Positions 7,942 through 16,504 of a DNA stretch of 34,533 bases are shown here, piece after piece. A model generated the notes under the pieces. That model worked only from the letters and a program-made list of their open reading frames with translations. It ran no database searches and had not been told where the DNA came from. Position numbers and translations under genes: made by a program. The DNA is from Paenibacillus sp. S150 (lineage in GTDB: Bacteria > Bacillota > Bacilli > Paenibacillales > Paenibacillaceae): assembly GCF_019352175.1 (NCBI RefSeq), contig NZ_JACBYI010000059.1, forward strand, positions 1 to 34,533, written 5' to 3'. Each line of letters starts with the position of its first letter. The stretch's first letter is position 1.

Positions 7942-8784
7942 TTAAATTGCACCTGCATCTCTTGCCGTATAGAACGATGGGTAAATCGGCCGGTAATTCA
8001 ATTCGTCTCTGATCCGGGTGGTATCGACGAGCATGTCCCATGGATCATATTCCTGCTGCAGCGCTTCTGCAGGAACTTCACTGTGATGAAGCTGAAGCAG
8101 TTCCGCAACGGAGAGCGGAGCATCGTCGGCAACATTATAGATACGGCCATCTATGCCTGGCGTGGAAGCGGCAAGCATCAGGGCTTGAGCTACATCCGCA
8201 TGGTGTGCCATATGCATCCGTTTCGCCGGATTCCAATTGCGCATTAGCGGTAGAAATTCCATGATATGCGGGTCCCGCTCGCCATAGACAAAAGGAAGCC
8301 GCACGATGCGCAGTCCCAATCCCTGTTCGCGGTGAAGCTGCAGCAGAGCTGTTTCAGCCGCGGCTTTGGTCTGAGGATAAGCAAAGGAAGGACTAAGCTC
8401 GTCATCCTCACGGCTTGGTCTTGAACGATTCCCGGAGCCGTATACATTATTGGTGCTGGCAAAAACAAACCTTGGCGCACCCGCCTGCAGCGCAGCACGT
8501 GCCAGAGCTATACTGCCATCGAGATTTGATATTCTGGCGGTAGCCTCATCCACCCCGCGGAACTGTGCGGCCAAGTGAATTACAGCGTCAGTGCCCCGGA
8601 GAGCGCCAACATAATCGTCCGGCTGCAAAAGATCGCCTTCAATCAGCTCAGCTCCCTGCTGATGTAGCCAATCCGCCTTTGCAGCGTCCCTGACGAGCAG
8701 CTTCACTTGATGACCGCGCTGTAACATACGCGGAGCAAAACGGCTTCCCACTTTACCTGTGGCTCCTGTTACAAAAATGTTCAT
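7942..8784 (-). CDS. NAD(P)-dependent epimerase/dehydratase (extended SDR)
   Basis: This 280-residue Rossmann-fold protein carries the nucleotide-binding GATGKVG (7-13), an acidic DLL strand and the IHLAAQ motif. The active site shows Ser110/Thr111 and Tyr136-x3-Lys140 (YPQTK), as in extended short-chain dehydrogenases acting on nucleotide sugars or related substrates. ATG 8784 follows AGGAGGG. The gene is divergent from an MmyB-type XRE regulator at 8901 across a 116-base gap with repeated sequence, so that regulator probably controls it. The substrate is unknown. Confidence 0.85.
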   Translation of the reverse strand: MNIFVTGATGKVGSRFAPRMLQRGHQVKLLVRDAAKADWLHQQGAELIEGDLLQPDDYVGALRGTDAVIHLAAQFRGVDEATARISNLDGSIALARAALQAGAPRFVFASTNNVYGSGNRSRPSREDDELSPSFAYPQTKAAAETALLQLHREQGLGLRIVRLPFVYGERDPHIMEFLPLMRNWNPAKRMHMAHHADVAQALMLAASTPGIDGRIYNVADDAPLSVAELLQLHHSEVPAEALQQEYDPWDMLVDTTRIRDELNYRPIYPSFYTARDAGAI

Positions 8785-8802
8785 GGTTCAAACCCTCCTA
8801 AG

Positions 8803-8866
8803 TTTATCGTTGCTACACTGGCAGTATAATAGAATGGGCGAGTAGCAACCTTCCTGTGTTTATCGT
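8803..8866. promoter_or_regulatory. Divergent control region with inverted and direct repeats
   Basis: GTTGCTAC (8809-8816) and GTAGCAAC (8842-8849) form an 8-bp inverted repeat flanking a TATAAT-like element (8825-8830). TTTATCGT occurs as a direct repeat at 8803-8810 and 8859-8866. The layout fits operators for the regulator encoded at 8901; no clear -35 box was found on either strand. Confidence 0.45.
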
Positions 8867-8900
8867 ATGATTGAAAGTGTCAGGATAAGGAGGAGTTTGA

Positions 8901-9737
8901 ATGGAAGAGATTCCTTCCAGAAAATCGTTGGGTGAATTTTTGCGCTCGCGCCGGGAACGGCTTACGCCGGAAGAAGCAGGGTTGATATCCTATGGACAAC
9001 GCCGGACCTCGGGGCTTCGGAGGGAAGAGGTAGCCCAGCTTGCCCATATCGGAACATCATGGTACACCTCTTTGGAACAAGGCAGAAGTGTCAATCCATC
9101 CGAGGATGTACTGAATAATATAGCGATGGCGCTGCAATTGACTGAGGATGAACGCCGCCATCTCCATCTTCTTGCTAGACCGGTGCAACAGGAAACGATT
9201 GAAGATCAGCAGTTAATTACAGGCTTGGAGCAGATGATCAGGGCTCTTGAACCAAATCCCGCCTTTGTGCTTGGGAGATGCTGGGATTTACTGTTCTGGA
9301 ACAGGGCCGCCGAGTTTGTCTTCCGCTTCCCGTCATTTTCAAGTCATATGCAGTCCAGACCCAATTATATGAGACATTTTTTGACGGACGACAAGCTGGG
9401 AGCGGGCAAAAAGGATTGGGAAGCCAAATCACAAATCATGATTGCACGCTTTCGTGCGGATTACGGACATTTTCCCAATGATCCGGGGTTCAAGGCGCTT
9501 ATTGAGGAATTCATGCAGACCAGCCGGCTGTTTCGCGAGAGCTGGCCGCTGCATGACGTGCAGGTCGTAACCGATTGCCACAAACGGTGGTACGATCCCC
9601 GTACCGGAGAGATGGAGTTTGAACATGTGACCTTGCAGCCGCCGACCCACCCGGATCTGAAGATCATGATTTATACAGCTGGAGCGGATACGGCTTCACG
9701 TTTGCAAAGCTTAATAAGCAGCACATCCGGGCATTGA
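8901..9737 (+). CDS. XRE-family regulator with MmyB-like ligand-binding domain
   Basis: This 278-residue protein starts at ATG 8901 after AAGGAGGAG. Residues about 8-85 form a helix-turn-helix with the family hallmark SYGQRRTSGLRREEVAQLA and the recognition-helix region IGTSWYTSLEQGR. Residues about 105-270 match the MmyB-like domain: PAFVLGRCWDLLFWNRAAE at its start and FEHVTLQPPTHPDLKIMIYT near its end. This domain is thought to sense a small hydrophobic ligand. Genes of this type very often sit divergent from an SDR oxidoreductase that they regulate, as here. The inducer is unknown. Confidence 0.88.
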   Translation: MEEIPSRKSLGEFLRSRRERLTPEEAGLISYGQRRTSGLRREEVAQLAHIGTSWYTSLEQGRSVNPSEDVLNNIAMALQLTEDERRHLHLLARPVQQETIEDQQLITGLEQMIRALEPNPAFVLGRCWDLLFWNRAAEFVFRFPSFSSHMQSRPNYMRHFLTDDKLGAGKKDWEAKSQIMIARFRADYGHFPNDPGFKALIEEFMQTSRLFRESWPLHDVQVVTDCHKRWYDPRTGEMEFEHVTLQPPTHPDLKIMIYTAGADTASRLQSLISSTSGH

Positions 9738-9834
9738 CAGCCACATGTGGCGTACATTTAGGAATATATCATGTCGGCGCTATCCTGCCTGTTTATTAAG
9801 CGCCCCTCCGTCTGCAAAACTTTATTTCACAGCA

Positions 9835-9875
9835 AAGAGCCTCCAGCCAGCGTCGCACGCTGGCCGGAGGCTCTT
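9835..9875 (-). terminator. Terminator hairpin between regulator and nitroreductase genes
   Basis: An 18-base arm (9835-9852) pairs with 9858-9875 with one mismatch across a 5-base loop. In the minus direction CTCTTT follows. It lies 14 bases beyond the nitroreductase stop codon and may also serve the plus-strand regulator. Confidence 0.7.
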
Positions 9876-9888
9876 CTTCAGCTCGGGC

Positions 9889-10641
9889 TTATTTCTGCAT
9901 AAAGCCTTTCTGCTGCAGAAACTCCTTCAGCTGCAGCCGGGACGGCTGGGCGAGGCGCCCCGCCATCATCTCGGACCAAGGCGTATCCTTGTGCCCTCCG
10001 GTCCGTTCATGCATGTAAGCCCGCGTTACTTCATCATAGACCTTCACCTGCCCTACTGCTGCGTCCGCCTGATAACCATTGCGATGCAGCACAGCCTGGA
10101 GCGGAAGACGCGGACGGATGCCATTCACACCGGCCGGATACCCGAGGCACATGCCAAAGACCGGGTAGACCAGCTCAGGCAGTCCAAGCAGCTCCGACAG
10201 CTCGGCAATATTGTTGCGGACTCCGCCGATATAGACAATGCCAAGGCCCAGTGATTCCGCTGCGACGGCGGCATTCTGCGCGGCAAGCGCCACATCGACG
10301 GTAGCCACGATCAGATTCTCGGTGGAACCCTCATATGAATCTGCCCCTTGAAGAAGCGGTCTGCTGATCTCCCGCAGCCGGTACAGGTCGGCGCACCAGA
10401 CCAGGAATACCGGGCACTGCTCAATGTAAGCCTGATTGCCGGACAATTTGGATAATTGTATTTTGAGAGCCGGCTCCGTCACTGCAATGACTGTATAGGC
10501 CTGGACACTGCTGGAGGTGGAAGCCATCTGGCCTGCCTCAATAATAGCTGCCAGCTGCTCGTCGCTAACCGGCTTGTCCTGAAACTGGCGGACGGATGTA
10601 TGACGGTTCAACAGTTCAAGCGTTTCATTCGTAGGTTTCAT
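9889..10641 (-). CDS. NADPH-dependent flavin oxidoreductase / nitroreductase (NfsA/NfrA type)
   Basis: This 250-residue protein belongs to the nitroreductase fold. The N-terminal RHTSVRQFQDKPVSDEQL and the ASTSSSVQAYTVIAV segment supply FMN phosphate and isoalloxazine contacts. AAQNAAVAAESLGLGIVYIGG is the central helix-strand, and FGMCLGYPA followed by PRLPLQAVLHRNGY is typical of the NfsA/NfrA/Frp branch of about 240-250 residues. It would be a cytosolic dimer reducing FMN, quinones or nitro compounds with NADPH. It has its own promoter (10694-10723) and terminator. Confidence 0.88.
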   Translation of the reverse strand: MKPTNETLELLNRHTSVRQFQDKPVSDEQLAAIIEAGQMASTSSSVQAYTVIAVTEPALKIQLSKLSGNQAYIEQCPVFLVWCADLYRLREISRPLLQGADSYEGSTENLIVATVDVALAAQNAAVAAESLGLGIVYIGGVRNNIAELSELLGLPELVYPVFGMCLGYPAGVNGIRPRLPLQAVLHRNGYQADAAVGQVKVYDEVTRAYMHERTGGHKDTPWSEMMAGRLAQPSRLQLKEFLQQKGFMQK

Positions 10642-10693
10642 GATTCATTCGCCTTCTTCTAGTGGAATGGCCGCAGCCTGTTATACTGACCCC

Positions 10694-10723
10694 ATTATAA
10701 TACGGAACCGCAGACTCTGCCAA
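10694..10723 (-). promoter_or_regulatory. Promoter of the nitroreductase gene
   Basis: Read on the minus strand, TTGGCA (10723-10718) and TATAAT (10699-10694) are separated by 18 bases. The -35 box lies directly against the copA terminator. Confidence 0.6.
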
Positions 10724-10770
10724 AAAAGAGCAGTCCCACACGCCTCTCCAGTGCTGCAGAACTGCTCTTT
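10721..10770 (-). terminator. Terminator of copA
   Basis: AAAGAGCAGT (10725-10734) pairs with ACTGCTCTTT (10761-10770). In the minus direction the stem runs straight into six T residues. It lies about 60 bases past the copA stop. Confidence 0.75.
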
Positions 10771-10831
10771 GCTCACACGCCAAAGACCTGCCGTTCCTCC
10801 GCATGATAAGAAGCTTGCCTCATACCTCTAA

Positions 10832-13285
10832 TTACAGCTTCACCCGCTGCAGCCGCAGCGCGTTCAGGACAACCGACACAGAGCTGAAGGCCATTGCCGC
10901 CCCTGCAAGCCACGGCGCCAGGAAGCCGAGCGCCGCAATGGGAATGCCAATGGTGTTGTAAGCAAGCGCCCAGAATAAATTCTGCTTGATATTGCCCATG
11001 GTCCGGCGGCTCATCATGATTGCATCGGGGATACTCATCAGGTCACCGCGCATCAGCGTGATGTCCGCCGCTTCCATGGCCACATCCGTGCCGGTGCCAA
11101 TCGCCATCCCGGTATCCGCTGTAGCCAGCGCGGGAGCATCGTTGATGCCGTCGCCGACCATAGCCACTTTGGTTCCGCCGCTCTGCAGCCTGCGGATCTC
11201 GGCAGCCTTGCCCTCCGGCAGCACCTCGGCCAGCACCGTTCGGATGCCCGCCTGCTCCGCAATGGCCTGGGCTGTGATCTTGTTATCCCCGGTAATCATC
11301 ACTACTTCGATGCCCATATCCTGCAGCCTTGCCACCGCAGCCCGCGAGGTTTCCTTGATGGTATCGGCAACCGCCACAACCCCGGCAATCACACCGTCTA
11401 CAGCTACCAGCATCGCGGTCTTTCCTTCCTGCTCCAGCTTCGTCATGAGCGGTGACCACTGACCAGGCTCCGCGCCGCCTTCTTCCATCATCCGGCGGGT
11501 ACCCACACTCACGGCCTGTCCGCCGACAACTGCGGAAATCCCGCGGCCCGGAACGGCCTCGAACTGACCCGCTTCGGGAAGCGCAAGGCCCCTCAAGGCT
11601 GCACCGGCCACGATGGCATCGGCAAGCGGATGCTCCGAGAGCTTCTCCGCAGCCGCTGTAATGGCCAGCAGCCGGTTCTCGTCATTTTCTCCGCCATGCG
11701 GAGGAATGCCCGCAGTGGTGAGAATATCCGTCAGCACCGGTCTGCCGCTTGTAACGGTACCTGTCTTATCGAGCACCACAACCTTGATCCCCTGCGCCGC
11801 TTCCAGATGCTCCCCGCCCTTGAACAGAATGCCGAACTCCGCCGCACGGCCGGAGCCGGCCATGATCGAGGTCGGCGTAGCCAGACCCAGCGCACAAGGG
11901 CAGGCAATGACCAGCACAGCAATGGCCTTCTCCAGCGCCTCGGCGAACTGGCCGGGAGCGCCCCAGATGTACCAGATCACAAAGGTCGCAGCGGCAATCC
12001 CCACGACAATCGGCACAAAGATGCCGGAAATCACATCGGCGATCCGCTGGATTGGCGCTTTGGAGCCCTGAGCCTCCTCCACAACTCTGATAATCTGCGC
12101 CAGCGCGGTATCGCGGCCTACCTTGCGCGCCTTGATCCGCAGCATGCCGTTTTTGTTCAGCGTGGCTCCGATTACACTGTCCCCGGGCTTCTTCTCTACC
12201 GGAATGCTCTCCCCGGTCAGCATGGATTCGTCCACCGAGGACAGTCCTTCAACAACTTCTCCATCGACAGGCACCTTTGTTCCCGGCTTCACCAGCACGA
12301 GATCCCCGGGAATCACTTCCTCCACCGGGATGCTCAGCTCTGCACCGTCACGAACGACCAGCGCGGTCTTGGCCTGCAGTCCCATCAGGCTGCGGATCGC
12401 ATCGGAGGAACGCCCCTTCGCCAGGGCCTCGAACCACTTCCCTACAAGAATCAGCGTGATCAGAATCGCGCTGGTTTCGTAATACATATCCACCGAATGG
12501 CTCATCCCGCTCATGCCCAAGGCGTCAATCGTCAGATACAGGCTGTAGAAATAAGCCGCCGAGGTGCCGAGCGCCACCAGCACATCCATATTGGCGCTGC
12601 CGTTCTTCAACGCCTTATAGGCACTTATATAGAATTGACCGCCAATGATGAACTGTACCGGCGTAGCCAGCACCAGCTGGAACCACGGGTTCATCAGCAG
12701 CCCGGGCGTCCAGATCCAGTCCGTGAAGGAGAAATGGCCCGCCATCGCCCAGAGCAGCGGAAAGGAGAGAATTGCCGAAATGATCCATTTATTCCGCTTG
12801 CGCCGAATCTCCTGCCCGCGCTGGTCGGCCTGTTCCTTGCGGTCCTGCTTAAGCGTTGCTGTGTAGCCGATGCTGCTTACCTTCTCCATAATCTCGGACA
12901 CGCCGACGTTCCCCGGCGCATACTCCACATGCGCCGTTTCCAGGGCCAGATTCACATTTACCGCCGCAATGCCCGGCATGCGTCCCAGCACCTTCTCAAT
13001 CCGCGCCGAGCAAGCGGCGCAGGTCATTCCTGAAATATCGAAATCCGCGGATTCCTTCCGTGTATCATAGCCAAGCGAACGGATCTTCTCCTCAATTTGC
13101 GGCACATCGGCAACCTCAGGATCATAGCCGACCGTTGCCTGCTCCAGAGCCAAATTTACATTGGCCCGCGATACCCCCTCCATCCGGGTAAGCCCCTTTT
13201 CAATCCGTGCTGCGCAAGCGGAACAGGTCATCCCCGTAATCTGCAGTGTGGCCTGCTGCAAAACGGGTTCAGCTGCCTTCTCCAT
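10832..13285 (-). CDS. copA: Copper-exporting P1B-type ATPase
   Basis: This 817-residue membrane ATPase has two N-terminal heavy-metal-associated domains with Cu(I)-binding CxxC pairs (Cys21/Cys24 and Cys89/Cys92). About eight membrane helices follow. The transport motif is CPC at 462-464, the phosphorylated residue is Asp506 in DKTGT, the nucleotide-domain His-Pro is at about 552-553 (SEHPLADA), and GDGINDAPA is the hinge. These features define CopA/CopB-type Cu(I) exporters (TC 3.A.3.5) that detoxify cytosolic copper. A CsoR-type operator lies 16 bases upstream of the start. copZ and csoR precede it on the same strand. Confidence 0.96.
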   Translation of the reverse strand: MEKAAEPVLQQATLQITGMTCSACAARIEKGLTRMEGVSRANVNLALEQATVGYDPEVADVPQIEEKIRSLGYDTRKESADFDISGMTCAACSARIEKVLGRMPGIAAVNVNLALETAHVEYAPGNVGVSEIMEKVSSIGYTATLKQDRKEQADQRGQEIRRKRNKWIISAILSFPLLWAMAGHFSFTDWIWTPGLLMNPWFQLVLATPVQFIIGGQFYISAYKALKNGSANMDVLVALGTSAAYFYSLYLTIDALGMSGMSHSVDMYYETSAILITLILVGKWFEALAKGRSSDAIRSLMGLQAKTALVVRDGAELSIPVEEVIPGDLVLVKPGTKVPVDGEVVEGLSSVDESMLTGESIPVEKKPGDSVIGATLNKNGMLRIKARKVGRDTALAQIIRVVEEAQGSKAPIQRIADVISGIFVPIVVGIAAATFVIWYIWGAPGQFAEALEKAIAVLVIACPCALGLATPTSIMAGSGRAAEFGILFKGGEHLEAAQGIKVVVLDKTGTVTSGRPVLTDILTTAGIPPHGGENDENRLLAITAAAEKLSEHPLADAIVAGAALRGLALPEAGQFEAVPGRGISAVVGGQAVSVGTRRMMEEGGAEPGQWSPLMTKLEQEGKTAMLVAVDGVIAGVVAVADTIKETSRAAVARLQDMGIEVVMITGDNKITAQAIAEQAGIRTVLAEVLPEGKAAEIRRLQSGGTKVAMVGDGINDAPALATADTGMAIGTGTDVAMEAADITLMRGDLMSIPDAIMMSRRTMGNIKQNLFWALAYNTIGIPIAALGFLAPWLAGAAMAFSSVSVVLNALRLQRVKL

Positions 13286-13300
13286 GGTATCCGCACCCCC

Positions 13301-13317
13301 ATACCCCTGAGGGGTAT
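13301..13317 (-). promoter_or_regulatory. CsoR-type operator upstream of copA
   Basis: ATACCCCTGAGGGGTAT is a perfect 17-base palindrome of the TACCC/GGGTA type bound by Bacillus CsoR. The adjoining minus-strand TATTAT (13316-13321 region) could be the copA -10 box, so bound CsoR would block this promoter until Cu(I) is present. Confidence 0.75.
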
Positions 13318-13401
13318 AATATTTTGTAAAAGAAAAGGCATTGGCGCCTCTGAAATCCCAAGGATTCCCCGCTCCAAGCCTTTTTATGCTTCAGCTTCTG
13401 C

Positions 13402-13602
13402 TTAGACTACGTCGTAGCCCTGATCCTCAATTGCCGCTTTAATGGCGGTGAGGCTCACCTTGCTCTCGTCATATTCAACCGCCACCGTCTTGGCCGGAAG
13501 GTCCACCTTGGCAGCAGCGCCAACACCGCTTACCGCTTTTTCCACCGCACTGACACAATGACCGCAGGACATTCCTTCTACATTCAACGTTACGTTAGAC
13601 AT
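13402..13602 (-). CDS. copZ: Copper chaperone CopZ
   Basis: The start is ATG 13602 after AGGAGGG, giving 66 residues, the usual CopZ length; a longer reading to 13677 runs into repeat DNA and is rejected. It is a single heavy-metal-associated domain beginning MSNVTLNVEGMSCGHC, with Cu(I) ligands Cys13 and Cys16 (MSCGHC). It carries Cu(I) in the cytosol and hands it to the N-terminal domains of CopA and to CsoR. It lies between csoR and copA on the same strand. No CsoR box was found directly in front of it, so it is probably read from the csoR promoter. Confidence 0.93.
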   Translation of the reverse strand: MSNVTLNVEGMSCGHCVSAVEKAVSGVGAAAKVDLPAKTVAVEYDESKVSLTAIKAAIEDQGYDVV

Positions 13603-13620
13603 AATTAACCCTCCTAAATG

Positions 13621-13751
13621 TTTTATGGAGCAATGCTTCCTGTGCTTCTTCGGGAATAAAACTGGCTTCGGAAGCATATGCTCAAGTTTTATGGAGCAAT
13701 GCTTCGTGTGTTACTTCGCAATAAAACAGGCTTCGGAACCAGACGCTTAAG
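13621..13751. repeat. Two tandem imperfect copies of a ~65-bp repeat between csoR and copZ
   Basis: Copy 1 (13621-13686) and copy 2 (13687-13751) both begin TTTTATGGAGCAATGCTTC and share ATAAAAC-GGCTTCGGAA in their second halves. TTTTAT at each start can pair with ATAAAA in the same copy, giving a hairpin. The element lies in the transcribed gap between csoR and copZ and could affect processing or relative expression. Confidence 0.75.
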
Positions 13752-13760
13752 TTCACTGCC

Positions 13761-14108
13761 TTATTTCATCAGCTTGTTGACCGTGACCAGCAGCTCGTCG
13801 ATCACCTCGTGTTCCCCGGCCTCGATCCGCTCTATAATGCAGCTCTTCATGTGTCCTTCAAGCAGCAGCTTGCCGACACTGTTCAGCGCCGCCTGGACCG
13901 CCGCCAGCTGGTTAAGCACATCATCGCAATAGGTATCACGTTCAATCATCCCTTTAACACCGCGGATCTGGCCTTCGATCCGGTTGAGCCGGGTGGTAAG
14001 CCCGTTCTTGAATTCTGCTGAATGATGACTTTTGCGTACGCCGGGAGCAGGAGAATGACAATCTTCCCCGCAGGATTGCTCCGCGTGCACCTTCTCATTA
14101 GTAGACAC
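13761..14108 (-). CDS. csoR: Copper-sensing transcriptional repressor CsoR
   Basis: The preferred start is GTG 14108, nine bases after GAGGAGG, giving 115 residues. ATG codons at 14132-14126 lie upstream of or within that Shine-Dalgarno and are less likely. This is an all-helical DUF156 repressor. The Cu(I) ligand triad is Cys61 (DTYCDD), His86 and Cys90 (GHMKSC); their 25- and 4-residue spacing matches known CsoR proteins. The first 30 residues contain extra Cys and His (CGEDCHSP) that are not part of the core family. It represses its own gene and copA through the two palindromic operators; Cu(I) releases it. Confidence 0.93.
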   Translation of the reverse strand: MSTNEKVHAEQSCGEDCHSPAPGVRKSHHSAEFKNGLTTRLNRIEGQIRGVKGMIERDTYCDDVLNQLAAVQAALNSVGKLLLEGHMKSCIIERIEAGEHEVIDELLVTVNKLMK

Positions 14109-14138
14109 AGGAATCAGCCTCCTCATCATCAATATAAT

Positions 14139-14160
14139 ATACCCCCCATGGGTATGTCAA
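14139..14160 (-). promoter_or_regulatory. csoR promoter with embedded CsoR operator
   Basis: On the minus strand TTGACA (14160-14155) is followed by the operator, read on the plus strand as ATACCCCCCATGGGTAT (14139-14155), and then by TATTAT-like sequence. The operator fills the spacer between -35 and -10, which predicts direct autorepression. Confidence 0.75.
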
Positions 14161-14344
14161 GGCTTTCTCCAAGTTTCCCTGTCCTTACCTGGACAACTCC
14201 ATGCGGCTGTTATGATTTCGCTTCACTTATGGAATACTTAGTTCTGCTGCCGTCTTGCAAATGGGAGGCAGCTGCCGGCGTTCCCCAGGATTTCCAGTCG
14301 CCTGGCCCAAGGAAAAACTATTTAAAAATTTTATAAAACAATGC

Positions 14345-14373
14345 TTGCCACCCTACTCAAATTTGAATATAAT
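14345..14373 (+). promoter_or_regulatory. Promoter of the DHA2 transporter / padR operon
   Basis: TTGCCA (14345-14350) and a perfect TATAAT (14368-14373) are separated by 17 bases. Transcription would begin about 30 bases before the start codon at 14414. Confidence 0.8.
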
Positions 14374-14413
14374 GAGGCTCACGAAACTTTTTTCCAAAGG
14401 AGTCTGCAAAACA

Positions 14414-15937
14414 ATGAACAGTAAAGAAAGCAATCTTAAGCTCGTAGTTGTCGGCTTGCTGCTGGGTATACTTATGTCCGCTATGGACAATACCATCGTA
14501 GCATCAGCTATGGGCACCATCGTTTCCGACCTAGGCGGACTCGATAAGATCGTCTGGGTAACCTCGGCTTATATGGTCATGGTTATGGCCGGAACGCCGA
14601 TCTTCGGTAAATTGTCCGATATGTATGGCCGGAAGCGTTTTTTTATCTTTGGCCTGATTGTATTCCTGGTCGGCTCCGCGCTATGCGGTACGGCAACCAG
14701 CATTACCCAGCTGAGCATATACCGCGCCATACAAGGGGTTGGCGGAGGTGCGCTTATGCCAATCGCCTTCACCATTGTGTTCGATATATATCCCCCGGAA
14801 AAAAGAGGCAAGCTCACCGGACTCTTCGGCGCGGTCTTCGGTATTTCCAGCGTGTTGGGTCCCCTGCTCGGCGCTTATATTACCGACTACGTGGGCTGGC
14901 AGTGGATTTTCTATATCAACCTGCCGATTGGCATTGTCGCTTTTATATCAATCACTATGTCCTACAAGGAATCCGTTTCCCACGCCAAGCAGCGCATTGA
15001 CTGGGGCGGCGCCTTCACTCTGGTCGGCGCAATTATCTGCCTGATGTTTGCCCTGGAGCTGGGCGGCAATCAGTATGCCTGGGATTCGGCTGCGATTCTC
15101 GGCTTGTTCGCCGGCTTCGCGGTGCTGCTGATCGCTTTCCTGCTCATTGAACGCGTGGCGCCTGAGGCGGTCATTTCCTTCGCCATGTTCCGCGAGCGGC
15201 TATTTGCAACCAGCAGTCTGCTGGGGCTGTTCTACGGATCGGCCTTCATCGCCGCCACAGTATACATCCCGATTTATGTGCAGGGGGTAAATGGCGGCTC
15301 AGCTACCAATTCCGGGCTTATCCTGATGCCAATGATGATCGGCTCAGTGGTCGGCAGCCAGACTGGAGGATTGCTTACTGCCAAGACCAGCTTCCGCAAT
15401 ATTATGGTGTTGTCGGCTGTCTGCTTTGTGGCCGGTGTGTTCTCTTTAAGCACACTATCCCCTGAGACCTCCCGGCTTATGCTTAATGTGTTCATGGCGC
15501 TGACCGGCTTTGGCGTAGGATTCTCATTCTCCGTGCTCAGCATGTCTTCGATTCACCATTTTGACATGCGCCAGCGCGGCTCTGCGACATCGACCAGCAC
15601 CTTCATGCGTTCGCTGGGGATGACGCTCGGCATTACGATCTTCGGGATTATTCAGCGCAACAGCTTCACGAACGGGCTCAGCGATGCCTTTGGCAGCAGT
15701 GCGGAAGCCTCAACGTTCGGCGATCCGCGTGCGGCTCTGACTCCTGAAGCCAGAGCGCAGATTCCTGCTCCCGTGCTGGAGAAGATCACCAGCGCTTTGT
15801 CCGGCTCGATTGCCCATACCTTTATGTGGGCGCTTGTTCCCGCGATTTTGGGCTTTGTTTTTGTTCTGCTGATGCCCGGTGACCGTTTGGCCGTTCACGG
15901 CAAAAAACAGCAGCAGCCGGCCGGCAACCGGAGCTAA
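14414..15937 (+). CDS. DHA2-family (14-helix) MFS drug-efflux transporter
   Basis: The start is ATG 14414 after AAAGGAG (14396-14402), giving 507 residues. It has the family signatures: MDNTIVASAMG in helix 1 (Asp25), motif A GKLSDMYGRKR (65-75) and motif C GPLLGAYI at the end of helix 5. The length and hydrophobic pattern fit 14 membrane helices, as in EmrB/QacA-type proton-coupled multidrug exporters. A PadR regulator starts seven bases after the stop, so the pair is cotranscribed and PadR probably controls its own exporter. The substrate is unknown. Confidence 0.9.
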   Translation: MNSKESNLKLVVVGLLLGILMSAMDNTIVASAMGTIVSDLGGLDKIVWVTSAYMVMVMAGTPIFGKLSDMYGRKRFFIFGLIVFLVGSALCGTATSITQLSIYRAIQGVGGGALMPIAFTIVFDIYPPEKRGKLTGLFGAVFGISSVLGPLLGAYITDYVGWQWIFYINLPIGIVAFISITMSYKESVSHAKQRIDWGGAFTLVGAIICLMFALELGGNQYAWDSAAILGLFAGFAVLLIAFLLIERVAPEAVISFAMFRERLFATSSLLGLFYGSAFIAATVYIPIYVQGVNGGSATNSGLILMPMMIGSVVGSQTGGLLTAKTSFRNIMVLSAVCFVAGVFSLSTLSPETSRLMLNVFMALTGFGVGFSFSVLSMSSIHHFDMRQRGSATSTSTFMRSLGMTLGITIFGIIQRNSFTNGLSDAFGSSAEASTFGDPRAALTPEARAQIPAPVLEKITSALSGSIAHTFMWALVPAILGFVFVLLMPGDRLAVHGKKQQQPAGNRS

Positions 15938-15943
15938 TCCGTC

Positions 15944-16504
15944 ATGTCCATAAAAATGGTTATTCTTGGCCTGCTGCTGGAACGGAATATGCATCCTTAT
16001 GAGATTACGCTGGTGCTGAAGGAACGCACGATGGACAAAATGATGAAGCTGCAGATGGGATCTTTATACTATGCCGTGGATAAGCTGGCTCAGGAGGGAC
16101 ATATCGAAGCCGTTGAGGTCATCCGCAGCAGCGACCGCCCGGACAAGACGATCTACCGTATCTCGGACAAAGGCAAAGCTCTGTTCGAGCAGCTTATTCT
16201 GCAGCAGATCAGAAAAAATGATCCGGCCTATCATCCCCTCTACACCGCGCTTGCGTTCTCGCGCCATATCGATCAGAGCAAGGTCGAGAAGCTGCTGGAG
16301 GAGCGGATTCGTGAAACCGAGCATCAGGTGAATTTCGCCTACCAGGTGTATGAGGAGCATATTGCCATCGTTCCCCGCTCGGCACTGCATGCAATGTACG
16401 GCAAATACGAGCATAGCCTAACCGAGCTGAAATGGCTGCAGCGCCTTTACGAGGATGTGGCCGCACGGAAGCTGAATGATATCGGAATACCGCTTGATTT
16501 GTAA
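15944..16504 (+). CDS. PadR-family transcriptional regulator
   Basis: This 186-residue protein opens with the PadR winged helix: ILGLLLERNMHPYEITLVLKE, the recognition region QMGSLYYAVDKLAQEG, and a wing ending IYRISDKGKALFEQLI. A helical C-terminal dimerisation domain follows (about 95-180). The ATG is seven bases downstream of the transporter stop with only a weak ribosome binding site, which suggests translational coupling. It likely represses the operon until a toxic ligand binds; the ligand is unknown. Confidence 0.9.
   Translation: MSIKMVILGLLLERNMHPYEITLVLKERTMDKMMKLQMGSLYYAVDKLAQEGHIEAVEVIRSSDRPDKTIYRISDKGKALFEQLILQQIRKNDPAYHPLYTALAFSRHIDQSKVEKLLEERIRETEHQVNFAYQVYEEHIAIVPRSALHAMYGKYEHSLTELKWLQRLYEDVAARKLNDIGIPLDL

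Noticed and set aside
7846..8247. 133-codon plus-strand frame after the GH30 gene
   Set aside because: It begins inside the GH30 terminator and is antisense to the SDR gene.
11630..13033. 467-codon open frame antisense to copA
   Set aside because: Shadow frame; composition is His/Arg/Gln-rich low-quality sequence with no domain.
14255..14413. N-terminal extension of the DHA2 transporter
   Set aside because: It would include the promoter (TTGCCA-17-TATAAT) and the ribosome binding site; ATG 14414 is the credible start.
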